A stretch of 49,481 bases of DNA from Bacteroidales bacterium (GCA_014860575.1 JACZJK010000065.1:1-49481); one strand, 5' to 3'; numbered from the stretch's first letter, positions 6,989-15,535 are shown. Notes: a model not told the origin generated them from the sequence alone. A program made the numbers and translations.

Positions 6989-8527
6989 TTAGGCTATCAT
7001 CGCATAAATCACACCGGCTGCACCAATGAATGCCAGGGAATAGACAATCCTTACAGGCATAACACCATTATTTTCGGCTGTTTTTCCAAAAATACCAAAC
7101 ACAAGAGGATGCACAAGGAAAGGCATAGCGAACACAAAAGCGATCATAGTTGCAGCTTGTTGGCCGAACATACCACCCTGAATTGCTGCAAACAAACCAA
7201 AATGGGAGATAGCAGAAGAATTGGCCATCACTGCGTCGCTGAGGTTCATGCCCGAGACGTCAAGAATCAGCAATCCACCAAAAACTGCTACAAGTTGCCA
7301 GCCAAGTGAGAAAAGCATAAGTCCGCGTATTTCCTGGACTTCCCTGCCAAAGGATTTCCTCAGTCTTTTAAGTGAATAAAATGTAAGTCCGATTCCAACG
7401 ATCAACACAATGAGTGAGTAAGAAATCACCAGATTGCCGGTTGTGGCGCTGGCAGCCAGAATAGAAAACACAAAGATATGCCCGATAAAAGGAATGTTTA
7501 TCATGATTGGAGCACGGATGGCTGCTTCAGGGCCAAGGTCGCCGGCTGTACATGCGCCTGTCAGACCCGAATGTGAAAGCGCACCAGCCATGCCCGGCGC
7601 CAGGTTGCGCATATGATTGGCTAATCCGAAAAAGATAAGCAGTGAAAGTCCGCCAAACATCCAAAACAATTGCCCGAAAAATCCGAAAGACAACACTGCT
7701 GTCATTTCGCTTAACTGGAATGCTTCGGCAATGCGCGATCCCCCAACCATAAAATTAGCTGCAAGCACTATCGGTATGCCGGCAAAAAGAAGTGACCGTA
7801 TAGTTGGGCCAAACTTCCACTTCACCATTATCATTCCCAGACTAACAGAAATTATCATGGCAAAGAAAATTTCCGGTAACGCAATAAAAGGTTTTATCCA
7901 TTGCGCTATATACCAGGCTACCACAAGCAACAACAGTATCATCCCCGTTTCGTAAATCCCTTTTCTGATGTAGGTCGCTTTATTTGTAATTTTTGCCCGG
8001 TGGTCAATGAGGATAATTGAAGCGACTATTCCAAGGTAACCGAGCAGCGGGTAAAACTTATCGAGGACATCGCCTGTGCTGTGCCCCACGATTACTCTTT
8101 TCAACGATTCAATTCCGATAAGTATAAAGAAAGCCCGGATCAGGAACATGAACTGGGTGGCCTTGGTTCCCAGAAAAAGTTCTTCGGAGGACGGGACAAC
8201 AATATCCTTCGGGTCAATTTTACGGTGCATTAAAAGTTTCCGGATCTCCTGGCCGCCAACAAAGAACGAAGCCATCAAAGCAGTGATGGTTACTTTGCTA
8301 CCAAGCTCCATAATCGGAAACTCGGGTAAGCCAGGTGTGGCAAGCCCTGTGTTCACAAGAATAAAACCCATGATAAGTCCAAAGACAACAATGATGAGAA
8401 TGGGCGAATAGCGGGTTCCTGCAACAAAAGTTCTTGAAACCAGCACCATGCTGATGACCAAAAGGAAGGTGAGCCAATATTGGTTCAGGATGTGGACAAT
8501 AGGGAAGTGATCGGAGAAGAGTTCCAT
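6989..8527 (-). CDS. Multi-pass membrane protein, unidentified transporter-like
   Basis: The 512-residue protein is almost wholly hydrophobic, with about 12-13 predicted membrane segments starting at residues 12-30 (LTFLLVISMVLVS). Between the halves lies a conserved-looking loop NHMRNLAPGMAGALSHSGLTG followed by CTAGDLGPEAAIRAP, the sort of polar, Gly-rich re-entrant stretch found in secondary carriers. It faintly recalls sodium/glutamate symporters of the GltS type, but I cannot assign a family or substrate. It starts 31 bases after the uvrA stop on the same strand, so it may be expressed with uvrA. A link in function is not evident. Confidence 0.75.
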   Translation of the reverse strand: MELFSDHFPIVHILNQYWLTFLLVISMVLVSRTFVAGTRYSPILIIVVFGLIMGFILVNTGLATPGLPEFPIMELGSKVTITALMASFFVGGQEIRKLLMHRKIDPKDIVVPSSEELFLGTKATQFMFLIRAFFILIGIESLKRVIVGHSTGDVLDKFYPLLGYLGIVASIILIDHRAKITNKATYIRKGIYETGMILLLLVVAWYIAQWIKPFIALPEIFFAMIISVSLGMIMVKWKFGPTIRSLLFAGIPIVLAANFMVGGSRIAEAFQLSEMTAVLSFGFFGQLFWMFGGLSLLIFFGLANHMRNLAPGMAGALSHSGLTGACTAGDLGPEAAIRAPIMINIPFIGHIFVFSILAASATTGNLVISYSLIVLIVGIGLTFYSLKRLRKSFGREVQEIRGLMLFSLGWQLVAVFGGLLILDVSGMNLSDAVMANSSAISHFGLFAAIQGGMFGQQAATMIAFVFAMPFLVHPLVFGIFGKTAENNGVMPVRIVYSLAFIGAAGVIYAMIA

Positions 8528-8558
8528 GTATACGAGTTATGTTAGAGTAAAAAATCCA

Positions 8559-11393
8559 CTATGAATGATTCAGGAGTTTAGGGGCCAGAAACTGACCAGT
8601 ATATGATTGCTTATTGGAAGTCAATTCTTCGGGAGTGCCTTCAGCAACAATATTCCCGCCGGCATCACCGCCCTCAGGACCCAGATCAATAACCCAATCG
8701 GCGCACTTGATTACCTCCATGTTGTGTTCGATCACAATTACGGTGTGCTGTCGCTTGATCAGGGCATCAAAAGCAAGCATGAGTTTGTTGATATCATGAT
8801 AATGCAAACCGGTGGTGGGTTCATCAAAAATAAAAAGGGTTGGGTGAACAGCCTGGCCTTTGGTAAGAAATGATGCCAGCTTGATGCGTTGCGCCTCACC
8901 GCCGCTTAGCGTACTTGAAGATTGTCCAAGCCTGAGATAACCCAGTCCGACATCCTGCAAGGGTTGAAGTTTGCTGGTGATACGCTGGCAAATTGTTTCG
9001 TTTTCAGCATCGCCGCTAAAAAATTCCAGGGCCTGCGATATAGACATATCAAGCACTTCCGACACATTTTTATCCCTGTAACTTACGTCCAGCACTTCGT
9101 CTTTGAAGCGTTTGCCCTGGCAGGTATCGCAGGTGAGTTCAATATCGGCCATGAACTGCATTTCGATGTGAACCACACCTTCACCTTCACATTCTTCGCA
9201 ACGCCCGCCTTCAATATTAAATGAGAAAATGCCAGGTTTGTAGCCACGCATCTGTGCCAGGGGCTGATTACTGAACAAGGTGCGAACCTCATCCCAGGCC
9301 TTCACATAAGTAGCCGGATTTGAACGGGTTGAACGGCCAATGGGGTTCTGATCAACCAACTCAATACCAACGATGCTATAAATATCTCCGTCAAGCCGGT
9401 CGAATTTGCCGGTTTTTTCGCTATTGCCGCCATAAATCTTTTTAAGCGCGGAATACAGGATTTTTTTTACCAATGTCGTTTTTCCTGATCCGCTAACACC
9501 TGTCACTGCTGTGAGCACTTTGAGCGGGAATTTCACCTGCAGGTTTTTCAGGTTGTTTTCACGGGCTCCTGTTATCTCAATAAATTCCTTCCATTTTCTT
9601 CTTTTCTCCGGAAGCGGGATCTTCATCTTTCCGGACAGATATTGGCCGGTCAGGGATGCTGTGTCATGAATGAGGCTGTCCCAGTTGCCTTCAAACACAA
9701 GTTCGCCACCAAATTCACCGGCCAGTGGCCCGATATCAATAACATGATCGGCTGCATTGATAATTTCTTCGTCATGCTCAACCACGATAACAGTATTGCC
9801 AAGGTCTCGCAACTGAAGCAAGACTTTAATCAACCTAAGGGTATCGCGTGGGTGTAACCCAATGCTGGGTTCATCAAGGATATACATTGAACCTACCAGG
9901 CTGCTTCCAAGGCTGTTGGCCAGATTAATACGTTGTGATTCTCCTCCGGACAATGTGTTCGAAAGACGGTTCAGGGTAAGATAGCCCAGACCAACATCGC
10001 ATAAATACTGCAGTCGGTTGGTAATTTCGGTAAGCAGGCGACGCGAAATTTCCATGTCACTATCATCCAGCGTCAGGTTCCTGAAATGATCCAATGCATG
10101 CGCTGCCTGCATCAACACCACATCGGTTATGGAATGGCCGTCAATTTTCACATAGGTGGCATCTTTGCGCAAACGCGTCCCTCTGCATTCAGGACAAGTA
10201 GTTTTTCCCCGGTAGCGCGACATCATCACACGGTACTGAACCTTGTAATTGTTGTCTTCTACCATTTTAAAAAACTCATGCAGCCCGCCAAAATGCTGAT
10301 TGCCTGTCCAGAGCAATTCTTTTTGTTCGGCGCTGAGTTCGTAAAATGGTTTATGAATAGGAAAATCAAATTTAAATGCCGTGTGAACCAAACGGTCTTT
10401 CCATTCACTCATTTTTTCACCACGCCAGCAGGCAATGGTTTCGTCATAAATAGAGAGGGATTTATCGGGGATCACCAAATCCTCATCAATGCCGATTACA
10501 GATCCAAAACCTTCGCAGTTGCGGCAGGCGCCAAAAGGATTGTTAAAGCTGAATAGATTTGGTGTTGGTTCTTCAAATAAAAGGTCATCCAATGCAAATC
10601 GGTTCGAAAATTCCTGTTGTGCTGAGGTTTCGTACTGGATGGATTCAATGATGCATTTTCCTTCTCCTTCAAACAAGGCAGTTTCAATGGAATCGGCCAG
10701 TCGGCTTCGCATTGGATCATCTCCTTCCTGGCTCACAACACGGTCAATGAGTACATGAAAGGTATTGCCAAGCTTTTTCATCCGGGCAGCATCTTCGAGG
10801 AGTTCGTCAATCCGGATTATTTCGTCTTTCACTTTGATCCGTGTAAACCCTTGCTGCATTAGCACAGTAAGCTGCTCCTTCATCTTACGTCCGTTCTTCA
10901 GAGAAAAGGGAGCGAGAATCATTACTTTGGTGCCAGAAGGCAAACCCAGTATATAATTTACAATATCATCCACACGGTGTCGCTTCACCAGGTTTCCTGA
11001 TACCGGAGAATAAGTTTTCCCGATCCTTGCATACATCAATTTCAGGTACTCGTAAATTTCGGTTGAAGTGCCAACAGTGGAGCGGGGGTTACGGGTGTTT
11101 ACTTTCTGCTCAATGGCTACGGCTGGAGAAATTCCTATAATCTGATCTACTTCCGGTTTGCTCATGCGACCCAGGAACTGCCTTGCGTAAGCGCTCAGGC
11201 TTTCAACATAACGGCGCTGGCCTTCGGCGTAGAGCGTATCAAAAGCAAGAGAGCTTTTTCCTGAACCTGATAATCCGGTGATAACCGTAAGGCGGTTACG
11301 AGGAATGTTTACGCTCAGGTTCTTCAGGTTGTGAACCCTGGCGCCCTTTATTATGATGTACTTATGATAATCGTTGTGATCCGTTTGAACCAT
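8559..11393 (-). CDS. uvrA: Excinuclease ABC subunit A
   Basis: UvrA is the damage-recognition ATPase of nucleotide excision repair, which loads UvrB. The 944-residue length is normal. Two ABC ATPase modules are visible: the first has P-loop GLSGSGKSSLAFDT near residue 40, a zinc module (CRNCEGFG and CPECRGTR) and signature LSGGESQRINLA. The second has GVSGSGKTTLVKK near 630, the zinc module CEECEGEGVV...CDTCQGKRF and signature LSGGEAQRIKLA. Conserved PAVAIEQK and PRSTVGTSTEIYEYLRL-like segments follow the first P-loop. A minus-strand TACCTTTG box lies 26-33 bases upstream of the start codon. Confidence 0.98.
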   Translation of the reverse strand: MVQTDHNDYHKYIIIKGARVHNLKNLSVNIPRNRLTVITGLSGSGKSSLAFDTLYAEGQRRYVESLSAYARQFLGRMSKPEVDQIIGISPAVAIEQKVNTRNPRSTVGTSTEIYEYLKLMYARIGKTYSPVSGNLVKRHRVDDIVNYILGLPSGTKVMILAPFSLKNGRKMKEQLTVLMQQGFTRIKVKDEIIRIDELLEDAARMKKLGNTFHVLIDRVVSQEGDDPMRSRLADSIETALFEGEGKCIIESIQYETSAQQEFSNRFALDDLLFEEPTPNLFSFNNPFGACRNCEGFGSVIGIDEDLVIPDKSLSIYDETIACWRGEKMSEWKDRLVHTAFKFDFPIHKPFYELSAEQKELLWTGNQHFGGLHEFFKMVEDNNYKVQYRVMMSRYRGKTTCPECRGTRLRKDATYVKIDGHSITDVVLMQAAHALDHFRNLTLDDSDMEISRRLLTEITNRLQYLCDVGLGYLTLNRLSNTLSGGESQRINLANSLGSSLVGSMYILDEPSIGLHPRDTLRLIKVLLQLRDLGNTVIVVEHDEEIINAADHVIDIGPLAGEFGGELVFEGNWDSLIHDTASLTGQYLSGKMKIPLPEKRRKWKEFIEITGARENNLKNLQVKFPLKVLTAVTGVSGSGKTTLVKKILYSALKKIYGGNSEKTGKFDRLDGDIYSIVGIELVDQNPIGRSTRSNPATYVKAWDEVRTLFSNQPLAQMRGYKPGIFSFNIEGGRCEECEGEGVVHIEMQFMADIELTCDTCQGKRFKDEVLDVSYRDKNVSEVLDMSISQALEFFSGDAENETICQRITSKLQPLQDVGLGYLRLGQSSSTLSGGEAQRIKLASFLTKGQAVHPTLFIFDEPTTGLHYHDINKLMLAFDALIKRQHTVIVIEHNMEVIKCADWVIDLGPEGGDAGGNIVAEGTPEELTSNKQSYTGQFLAPKLLNHS

Positions 11394-11418
11394 GAAAACA
11401 CCCCCGGTTTTGAGGGTG

Positions 11419-11426
11419 CAAAGGTA
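11419..11426 (-). promoter_or_regulatory. Candidate -7 box for uvrA
   Basis: Minus-strand TACCTTTG matches TAnnTTTG. No TTG sits 19-20 bases upstream, so only the -7 element supports it. The same TACCTTTG box precedes prfA and feoAB. Confidence 0.5.
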
Positions 11427-11468
11427 GGATTTTTTAGGCGTTCTGAAATCAGGGTGGTTGCATGAAAA

Positions 11469-11497
11469 GTTGGCAGTTGTCAGTCTGCAATTGGCAA
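11469..11497. repeat. TTGGCAGTTGTCAGT word array
   Basis: Degenerate copies of TTGGCAGTTGGCA-type words lie in the 180-base gap between the uvrA start and the DUF2141 gene. No gene is seen in this gap. Confidence 0.5.
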
Positions 11498-11524
11498 AAG
11501 CCCACTACAGCATTACTGCAACAC

Positions 11525-11552
11525 AAAAAACGATCCCGCATACACGGGATTG
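11525..11552 (-). terminator. Rho-independent terminator after DUF2141 gene
   Basis: On the plus strand CGATCCCG (11531-11538) pairs with CGGGATTG (11545-11552) over a 6-base loop. Read on the minus strand, the hairpin is followed by six T. It lies 22 bases past the stop of the DUF2141 gene. Confidence 0.85.
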
Positions 11553-11573
11553 AGCAATATCGAACCGAAGTGC

Positions 11574-12023
11574 CTAAAACAAATAGTTCATTTCGATCTC
11601 CAGATTCAAGTCATTCTCAATTGTGAATTTTGAGGATGCAAATTTTGGAGCAGAAAAACGCTTATTCGCAACTGATGCGGCATAACCTTCAACCGGGGCG
11701 CCAACAAGGTTATAGTCGAGTTTTAAATTGCAATTTTCGTCATGAACCACGGCAATGGCGTAATCTCCCGGGTTCATACCCTCAATTATGATGCTTACGG
11801 AAGGTGCTTGAGCCTCAATCTGAAATGTGCGGTAAGCCTTTGTGCTGTCAGAAGGAAATCCTTCAGGCTGATTGAAAACTGAAATTAGGATCTGACCCTT
11901 GTCATTTCTAATATTGGAAATCGTTAGAGCTAAATTATTTCCTTGGTAGTAAACCTCAGAACTGGCAGTAAAATAGGATGCCAGTAGTAGAATCGTGAGT
12001 ATTTTCAGTGTAAAGTGCTGCAT
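11574..12023 (-). CDS. Secreted DUF2141 family protein
   Basis: This 149-residue protein has an N-terminal signal peptide (ILTILLLASYFTAS, about residues 9-22) and then a single beta-rich domain. The sequence LTISNIRNDKGQILISVFN opens the domain, and GDYAIAVVHDENCNLKLD is the typical DUF2141 core in which a small beta-sandwich carries the HDEN motif. DUF2141 proteins are periplasmic or cell-surface proteins of unknown function, common in Bacteroidetes and Proteobacteria. It ends at its own terminator and is divergent from the ABM-domain gene. Confidence 0.88.
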   Translation of the reverse strand: MQHFTLKILTILLLASYFTASSEVYYQGNNLALTISNIRNDKGQILISVFNQPEGFPSDSTKAYRTFQIEAQAPSVSIIIEGMNPGDYAIAVVHDENCNLKLDYNLVGAPVEGYAASVANKRFSAPKFASSKFTIENDLNLEIEMNYLF

Positions 12024-12159
12024 GATATATATGTTAAAGCGTTGCCTGACGGTTCTGCAAATTCATCTAATTTTGCCGGGTCGGAAATATAACGAACTTA
12101 AATCTGAATTGTTTCCGTTTCATTCTATTTTCAACAATACATAATTCTAGTTTAGCCGA

Positions 12160-12732
12160 ATGTGTGAAAAGATTATCAGTGCAAACGATCCGGTAACAGT
12201 TATTGTCAAACACCGGGTGATGAAAGGTAAAGAGCTTGATTATGAAACCTGGGCCCAAGGCATCACTGAAGCTGCCCGGAAATTCGATGGCTACCTTGGT
12301 GTAAACTTCATCAGGCCATCTGATCCACAAAGCGATGAATATGTGCTGATCTTCAAGTTCAACTCTTACGATAACATGCAGCGCTGGGAAAGTTCTGCAG
12401 AGCGCGACGAATGGAAAAACAAGAGAAAACAACTGACCATTGATGAACCTGAAATTCACCGCTTCAAGGGTTGGGATTATTGGTTTACCTTGCCGCCAGC
12501 CGCCAGGGTCGCACCACCACGATATAAAATGGCGCTGATAACACTTTTCAGCCTGTACCCGCTTGCACTGTTTTTGCCTTTGCTTTTTGAACCGGTAATT
12601 GGTTGGATGCCTGTTGCGTTGGTTGTTCTTATCACAGCGGCTGTGATCGTCCCGATCATGCTTTATATTATAATGCCAACAATGGTAAAGATATTCTCAT
12701 GGTGGCTTTATCCAAAAACCAATCAACGATGA
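12160..12732 (+). CDS. ABM-domain protein with two C-terminal membrane helices
   Basis: This 190-residue protein combines an antibiotic biosynthesis monooxygenase-like (ABM) ferredoxin-fold domain (about 10-95) with a C-terminal pair of membrane helices (about 122-142 and 146-170). The ABM part shows TVIVKHRVMKGKELDYETWA, GYLGVNFIRP and EYVLIFKFNSYDNMQRWESS, which are characteristic. ABM proteins of this membrane-anchored type are widespread but their reaction is not known. The stop TGA at 12730-12732 overlaps the ATG of the next gene (ATGA), so the two genes are probably translationally coupled. Confidence 0.85.
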   Translation: MCEKIISANDPVTVIVKHRVMKGKELDYETWAQGITEAARKFDGYLGVNFIRPSDPQSDEYVLIFKFNSYDNMQRWESSAERDEWKNKRKQLTIDEPEIHRFKGWDYWFTLPPAARVAPPRYKMALITLFSLYPLALFLPLLFEPVIGWMPVALVVLITAAVIVPIMLYIIMPTMVKIFSWWLYPKTNQR

Positions 12733-13448
12733 ACTACGATTGGCAGGAGCGAACTCACTTAATGCTTGGCGATGAAGGAATCCATAAGTTGCAACATTCC
12801 CATGTATTGGTTGCTGGACTTGGGGGAGTTGGGGCTATGGCTGCTGAAATGCTGTGTCGTGCCGGTGTTGGCAAAATTACTATCGCAGATGCTGATAAAG
12901 TGCAGGCCAGCAACCGCAACCGGCAGATTCTCGCTCTCTGCAGCACTGAAAAAATGGACAAAACCCGCGTTATGGCTGAGCGCCTTTATGATATCAATCC
13001 TGAGGTTAAGATAAATGTTGTGAACGCTTATCTCAAGGATCAAACAATCATTGACCTGCTGTCACAGTCCTATGATTATGTAGTTGATGCTATTGATACC
13101 CTTTCACCTAAGGTTTATTTCATTTATTATGCCCTTAAAAATAATCAGAAACTTGTTAGCTCAATGGGGGCTGGAGGTAAGCTAAATCCTGGCATGGTTC
13201 AGATTGCGGATATCTCTGAAAGTTTTCAGTGCAAACTTGCTTTTGATTTGCGTAAACGCCTCCGAAGGCTAGGAATATCCGATGGGTTCAAAGCAGTTTT
13301 TTCGAGTGAGCCGGTTCCCACCGAAACAATCATTAAAATTGAAAATGAGAGGAATAAGAAGTCTAACGTTGGAACCATTTCATATATGCCGGCAGTTTTC
13401 GGTTGCTTTTGCGCATCAGTCGTCGTACGTGATCTCATTTCGACGTAA
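12729..13448 (+). CDS. tcdA: tRNA threonylcarbamoyladenosine dehydratase TcdA
   Basis: This E1-like ThiF-family enzyme of 239 residues fits TcdA (CsdL), which cyclises t6A37 of tRNA to ct6A using ATP. The nucleotide-binding motif VAGLGGVGAMAAE lies near residues 24-36. It is followed by ADADKVQASNRNRQ, the arginine-containing loop that contacts ATP, and VVDAIDTLSPK near 110. A start at 12699 is possible, but 12729 is preferred because its ATG overlaps the stop of the preceding gene. The protein lacks the C-terminal Cys-rich zinc site of larger E1-like proteins, as expected for TcdA. Confidence 0.9.
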   Translation: MNYDWQERTHLMLGDEGIHKLQHSHVLVAGLGGVGAMAAEMLCRAGVGKITIADADKVQASNRNRQILALCSTEKMDKTRVMAERLYDINPEVKINVVNAYLKDQTIIDLLSQSYDYVVDAIDTLSPKVYFIYYALKNNQKLVSSMGAGGKLNPGMVQIADISESFQCKLAFDLRKRLRRLGISDGFKAVFSSEPVPTETIIKIENERNKKSNVGTISYMPAVFGCFCASVVVRDLIST

Positions 13449-13568
13449 TAGAAAAAGCTTGCAGTTGTTATTTTCAGGCGATATTCATGTTCACATTAAA
13501 CTTTACAAACGAAAGGTTGTTTGTCTACTATTTAACTACTTTAAGTCAGTTTATTAACACAAGCATTT

Positions 13569-14351
13569 ATGAAAGTACTTTTTACCGTTGTCTCTATTGC
13601 CGTCATCGCGGGATTGTTTTCATTTAGCGATCCCTTGAAAAACTCAAGCGGAGCGCAACCTGGTCATACCGGTTCGCCTGGCGATGGTAAAAATTGCACT
13701 TATTGCCATGGTGGAACCGCGCAAAGTATAAGTGAAGTTTTTAGTTCAAACATACCCACCAGCGGTTACGTACCTGGTGAAACATATACAATAAGCGTGG
13801 GAACCAGTGGTTCTGGCAGAAAAGGATTCCAGGTTTCGCCTCAGAATTCAACCGGAGCTCTACTTGGAACACTTTCAGCCGGCATAGGCAATCAGCTTAT
13901 AGGAGGTGGCAAATATATCACACATAGTTCCGGAGTTACTGCCCCATCAGCTCAGTGGTCATTTTCCTGGACCGCTCCACCAACAGGCACCGGCAATGTT
14001 GTTTTCTATGGGGCTTTCGTAATAGGCCAACCCAACGTGAGGCTTTCAACCATGAACATTATGGAGGACGAAACTATTGGCATTGAAGATCTCGCACAGC
14101 TTAAATGGAATATTTTCCCGGTTCAGGCTGAAAGTACTTTAAAAGTAAATTACCAGCTTCTACAATCTTCGGAAGTATCAATACTGCTTTATGATCTGGG
14201 GGGAAGATTAATTTTGAACCGCGAATTTGGGTCATTACCAGCCGGCGATCATAGCGAAATGCTTTTTGTTGGTTCGGAATTACCTGAAAATATTTATTTG
14301 GCTGTTTTAAGGATCAATAATAAACAATATAGCCGGAAGATTGTAATATAG
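13569..14351 (+). CDS. T9SS-exported choice-of-anchor V protein with CxxCH motif
   Basis: A signal peptide (residues 1-20) is followed by the segment PGHTGSPGDGKNCTYCHGG, in which C43, C46 and H47 form a haem c-binding CxxCH motif. A beta-sandwich region follows (about 50-170) like the choice-of-anchor V (reeler-like) domain, and the last 80 residues form a type A T9SS sorting domain (WNIFPVQAESTLKV ... YLAVLRINNKQYSRKIVI). The protein is therefore probably secreted or surface-attached through type IX secretion. The 260-residue length is complete, and no cytochrome maturation genes lie in the window. Function beyond haem or electron transfer is inference. Confidence 0.85.
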   Translation: MKVLFTVVSIAVIAGLFSFSDPLKNSSGAQPGHTGSPGDGKNCTYCHGGTAQSISEVFSSNIPTSGYVPGETYTISVGTSGSGRKGFQVSPQNSTGALLGTLSAGIGNQLIGGGKYITHSSGVTAPSAQWSFSWTAPPTGTGNVVFYGAFVIGQPNVRLSTMNIMEDETIGIEDLAQLKWNIFPVQAESTLKVNYQLLQSSEVSILLYDLGGRLILNREFGSLPAGDHSEMLFVGSELPENIYLAVLRINNKQYSRKIVI

Positions 14352-14451
14352 GTAAGTATTTGAGAATCTTTATTTCCGGTAGCGATCGTATGTAAGTTTA
14401 ATAAATTCGGACAAAAAACTTTTAATTATTTGTTAAAAATGCGCAAGGGTA

Positions 14452-14481
14452 TTGTTTTTTATCAATCCGGTTGTATATTTG
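14452..14481 (+). promoter_or_regulatory. Bacteroidetes-type promoter for the ECF sigma gene
   Basis: TTG at 14452-14454, exactly 19 bases, then TATATTTG at 14474-14481. This matches TTG-N19-TAnnTTTG. The leader to the ATG is about 87 bases and holds AGGAGG about 60 bases before the real start, where no ATG or GTG follows. Confidence 0.78.
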
Positions 14482-14574
14482 CCGCTTCAAAACACATAAA
14501 TGCTCACAAAATCATAGGAGGAACACTATAGACAAACTTCTACGCTCTTAATCTAACATAAAAAGGAGGGTTTT

Positions 14575-15162
14575 ATGATTACCCAGCATGTTAGCGATCA
14601 GGAGCTAATTAGCAGATATTTGTCTGGTGAACATTCCAGTCTCGAGCAGCTCATCAATCGCCATCAAAACAGAGTCTTTGCTTACATCCTTATGGTTGTA
14701 AAAGATAAGCATCTTGCCGATGATATCTTTCAGGATACCTTTATTAAGGTTGTGAACACTCTACGATCCGGAACCTACAAGGAAGAAGGGAAGTTCATCC
14801 AGTGGGTGATGCGCATTGCGCATAATCTGATTATTGACCATTTCAGAAAAGCGAAACGTATTCCGGTGGTTGAGAATAAAAATGATGATTTCGACATATT
14901 CAGCAGCATCAGGCTTACTGACGATTCAATAGAAGATAGGATGATTATAGAGCAGATTCATGAAGATGTTCGTAAACTCATCGAGTATTTACCATCAGAG
15001 CAAAAAGAGGTGTTGATGATGCGTCATTATTCAGGGATGAGTTTTAAGGACATTGCTGAGCAAACTGATGTAAGCATAAATACTGCATTGGGTCGTATGC
15101 GTTATGCTTTGATAAATCTGAGAAAGCTTATTGATAAGAAAGAGATTGTGCTGACAGTGTGA
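14575..15162 (+). CDS. ECF-family RNA polymerase sigma factor
   Basis: This 195-residue sigma-70 factor has only the sigma2 and sigma4 regions, as ECF factors do. Region 2.2 is DDIFQDTFIKVV (about residues 60-71), region 2.4 MRIAHNLIIDHFRKAKR, and the sigma4 helix-turn-helix is SFKDIAEQTDVSINTALGRMR (about 160-181). No anti-sigma factor gene is adjacent. Instead a tiny gene follows 84 bases downstream. The Shine-Dalgarno sequence AAGGAGGG lies 6 bases before the ATG and is unusually strong for this phylum. Confidence 0.95.
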   Translation: MITQHVSDQELISRYLSGEHSSLEQLINRHQNRVFAYILMVVKDKHLADDIFQDTFIKVVNTLRSGTYKEEGKFIQWVMRIAHNLIIDHFRKAKRIPVVENKNDDFDIFSSIRLTDDSIEDRMIIEQIHEDVRKLIEYLPSEQKEVLMMRHYSGMSFKDIAEQTDVSINTALGRMRYALINLRKLIDKKEIVLTV

Positions 15163-15246
15163 GGTTTGTCATTTTATTTTGAAGTTAAAATAATAAGTTG
15201 AACATTGTTTCCGTTTACTGATTATTGTGTAACCAATCAGTATTGT

Positions 15247-15444
15247 ATGAAACAAACCATTACGCTTCATTCATCTTTTTCTACCTTTTTCTCAACAGGC
15301 AAACCACTCGCACAAGCCATCCCCACTAATAGGGAAGTTCATTCAGCATCTCCCTGGGTTTTGAGTAACCTGATGGCTTATTCATCTGCACTGTTTGTTG
15401 CAAGAACAAAGCATTTTGGCAATACTTCATTTTTATTGAATTAA
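15247..15444 (+). CDS. Small protein downstream of ECF sigma gene
   Basis: This 65-residue open frame begins MKQTITLHSSF and ends PWVLSNLMAYSSALFVART ... GNTSFLLN. From memory, very small proteins ending in an 'NILAYSKAL...K...GN..LxLN' pattern are found downstream of ECF sigma genes in many Bacteroidetes; I could not check this. The gene is followed at once by a strong terminator, which supports a real transcript ending here. An upstream in-frame ATG at 15205 would add 14 residues, but 15247 gives the MKQTITL start that resembles the pattern. No domain, signal peptide or membrane segment is visible. Confidence 0.6.
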   Translation: MKQTITLHSSFSTFFSTGKPLAQAIPTNREVHSASPWVLSNLMAYSSALFVARTKHFGNTSFLLN

Positions 15445-15467
15445 TAATTAAGGTATTGCTGACGAAC

Positions 15468-15503
15468 GCCTGGCAGGTTAGCTTAACCTGTCAGGCTTTT
15501 TTT
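15468..15503 (+). terminator. Rho-independent terminator
   Basis: GCCTGgCAGGTTA (15468-15480) pairs with TAACCTGtCAGGC over a short loop, followed by seven T. It closes the sigma factor and small-gene transcript. Confidence 0.9.
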
Positions 15504-15535
15504 ATTGCCATGAATATTATATCAGTACACTTTTC

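Noticed and set aside
8607-11100. Several plus-strand frames of 60-156 codons opposite uvrA
   Set aside because: They are shadows of the strongly conserved uvrA reading frame and show no domain, start signal or start-site spacing of their own.
14521-14553. A leader peptide of the ECF sigma gene starting at ATA
   Set aside because: ATA is not a usual start codon and the frame is only seven codons long; reported only as a leader sequence oddity.
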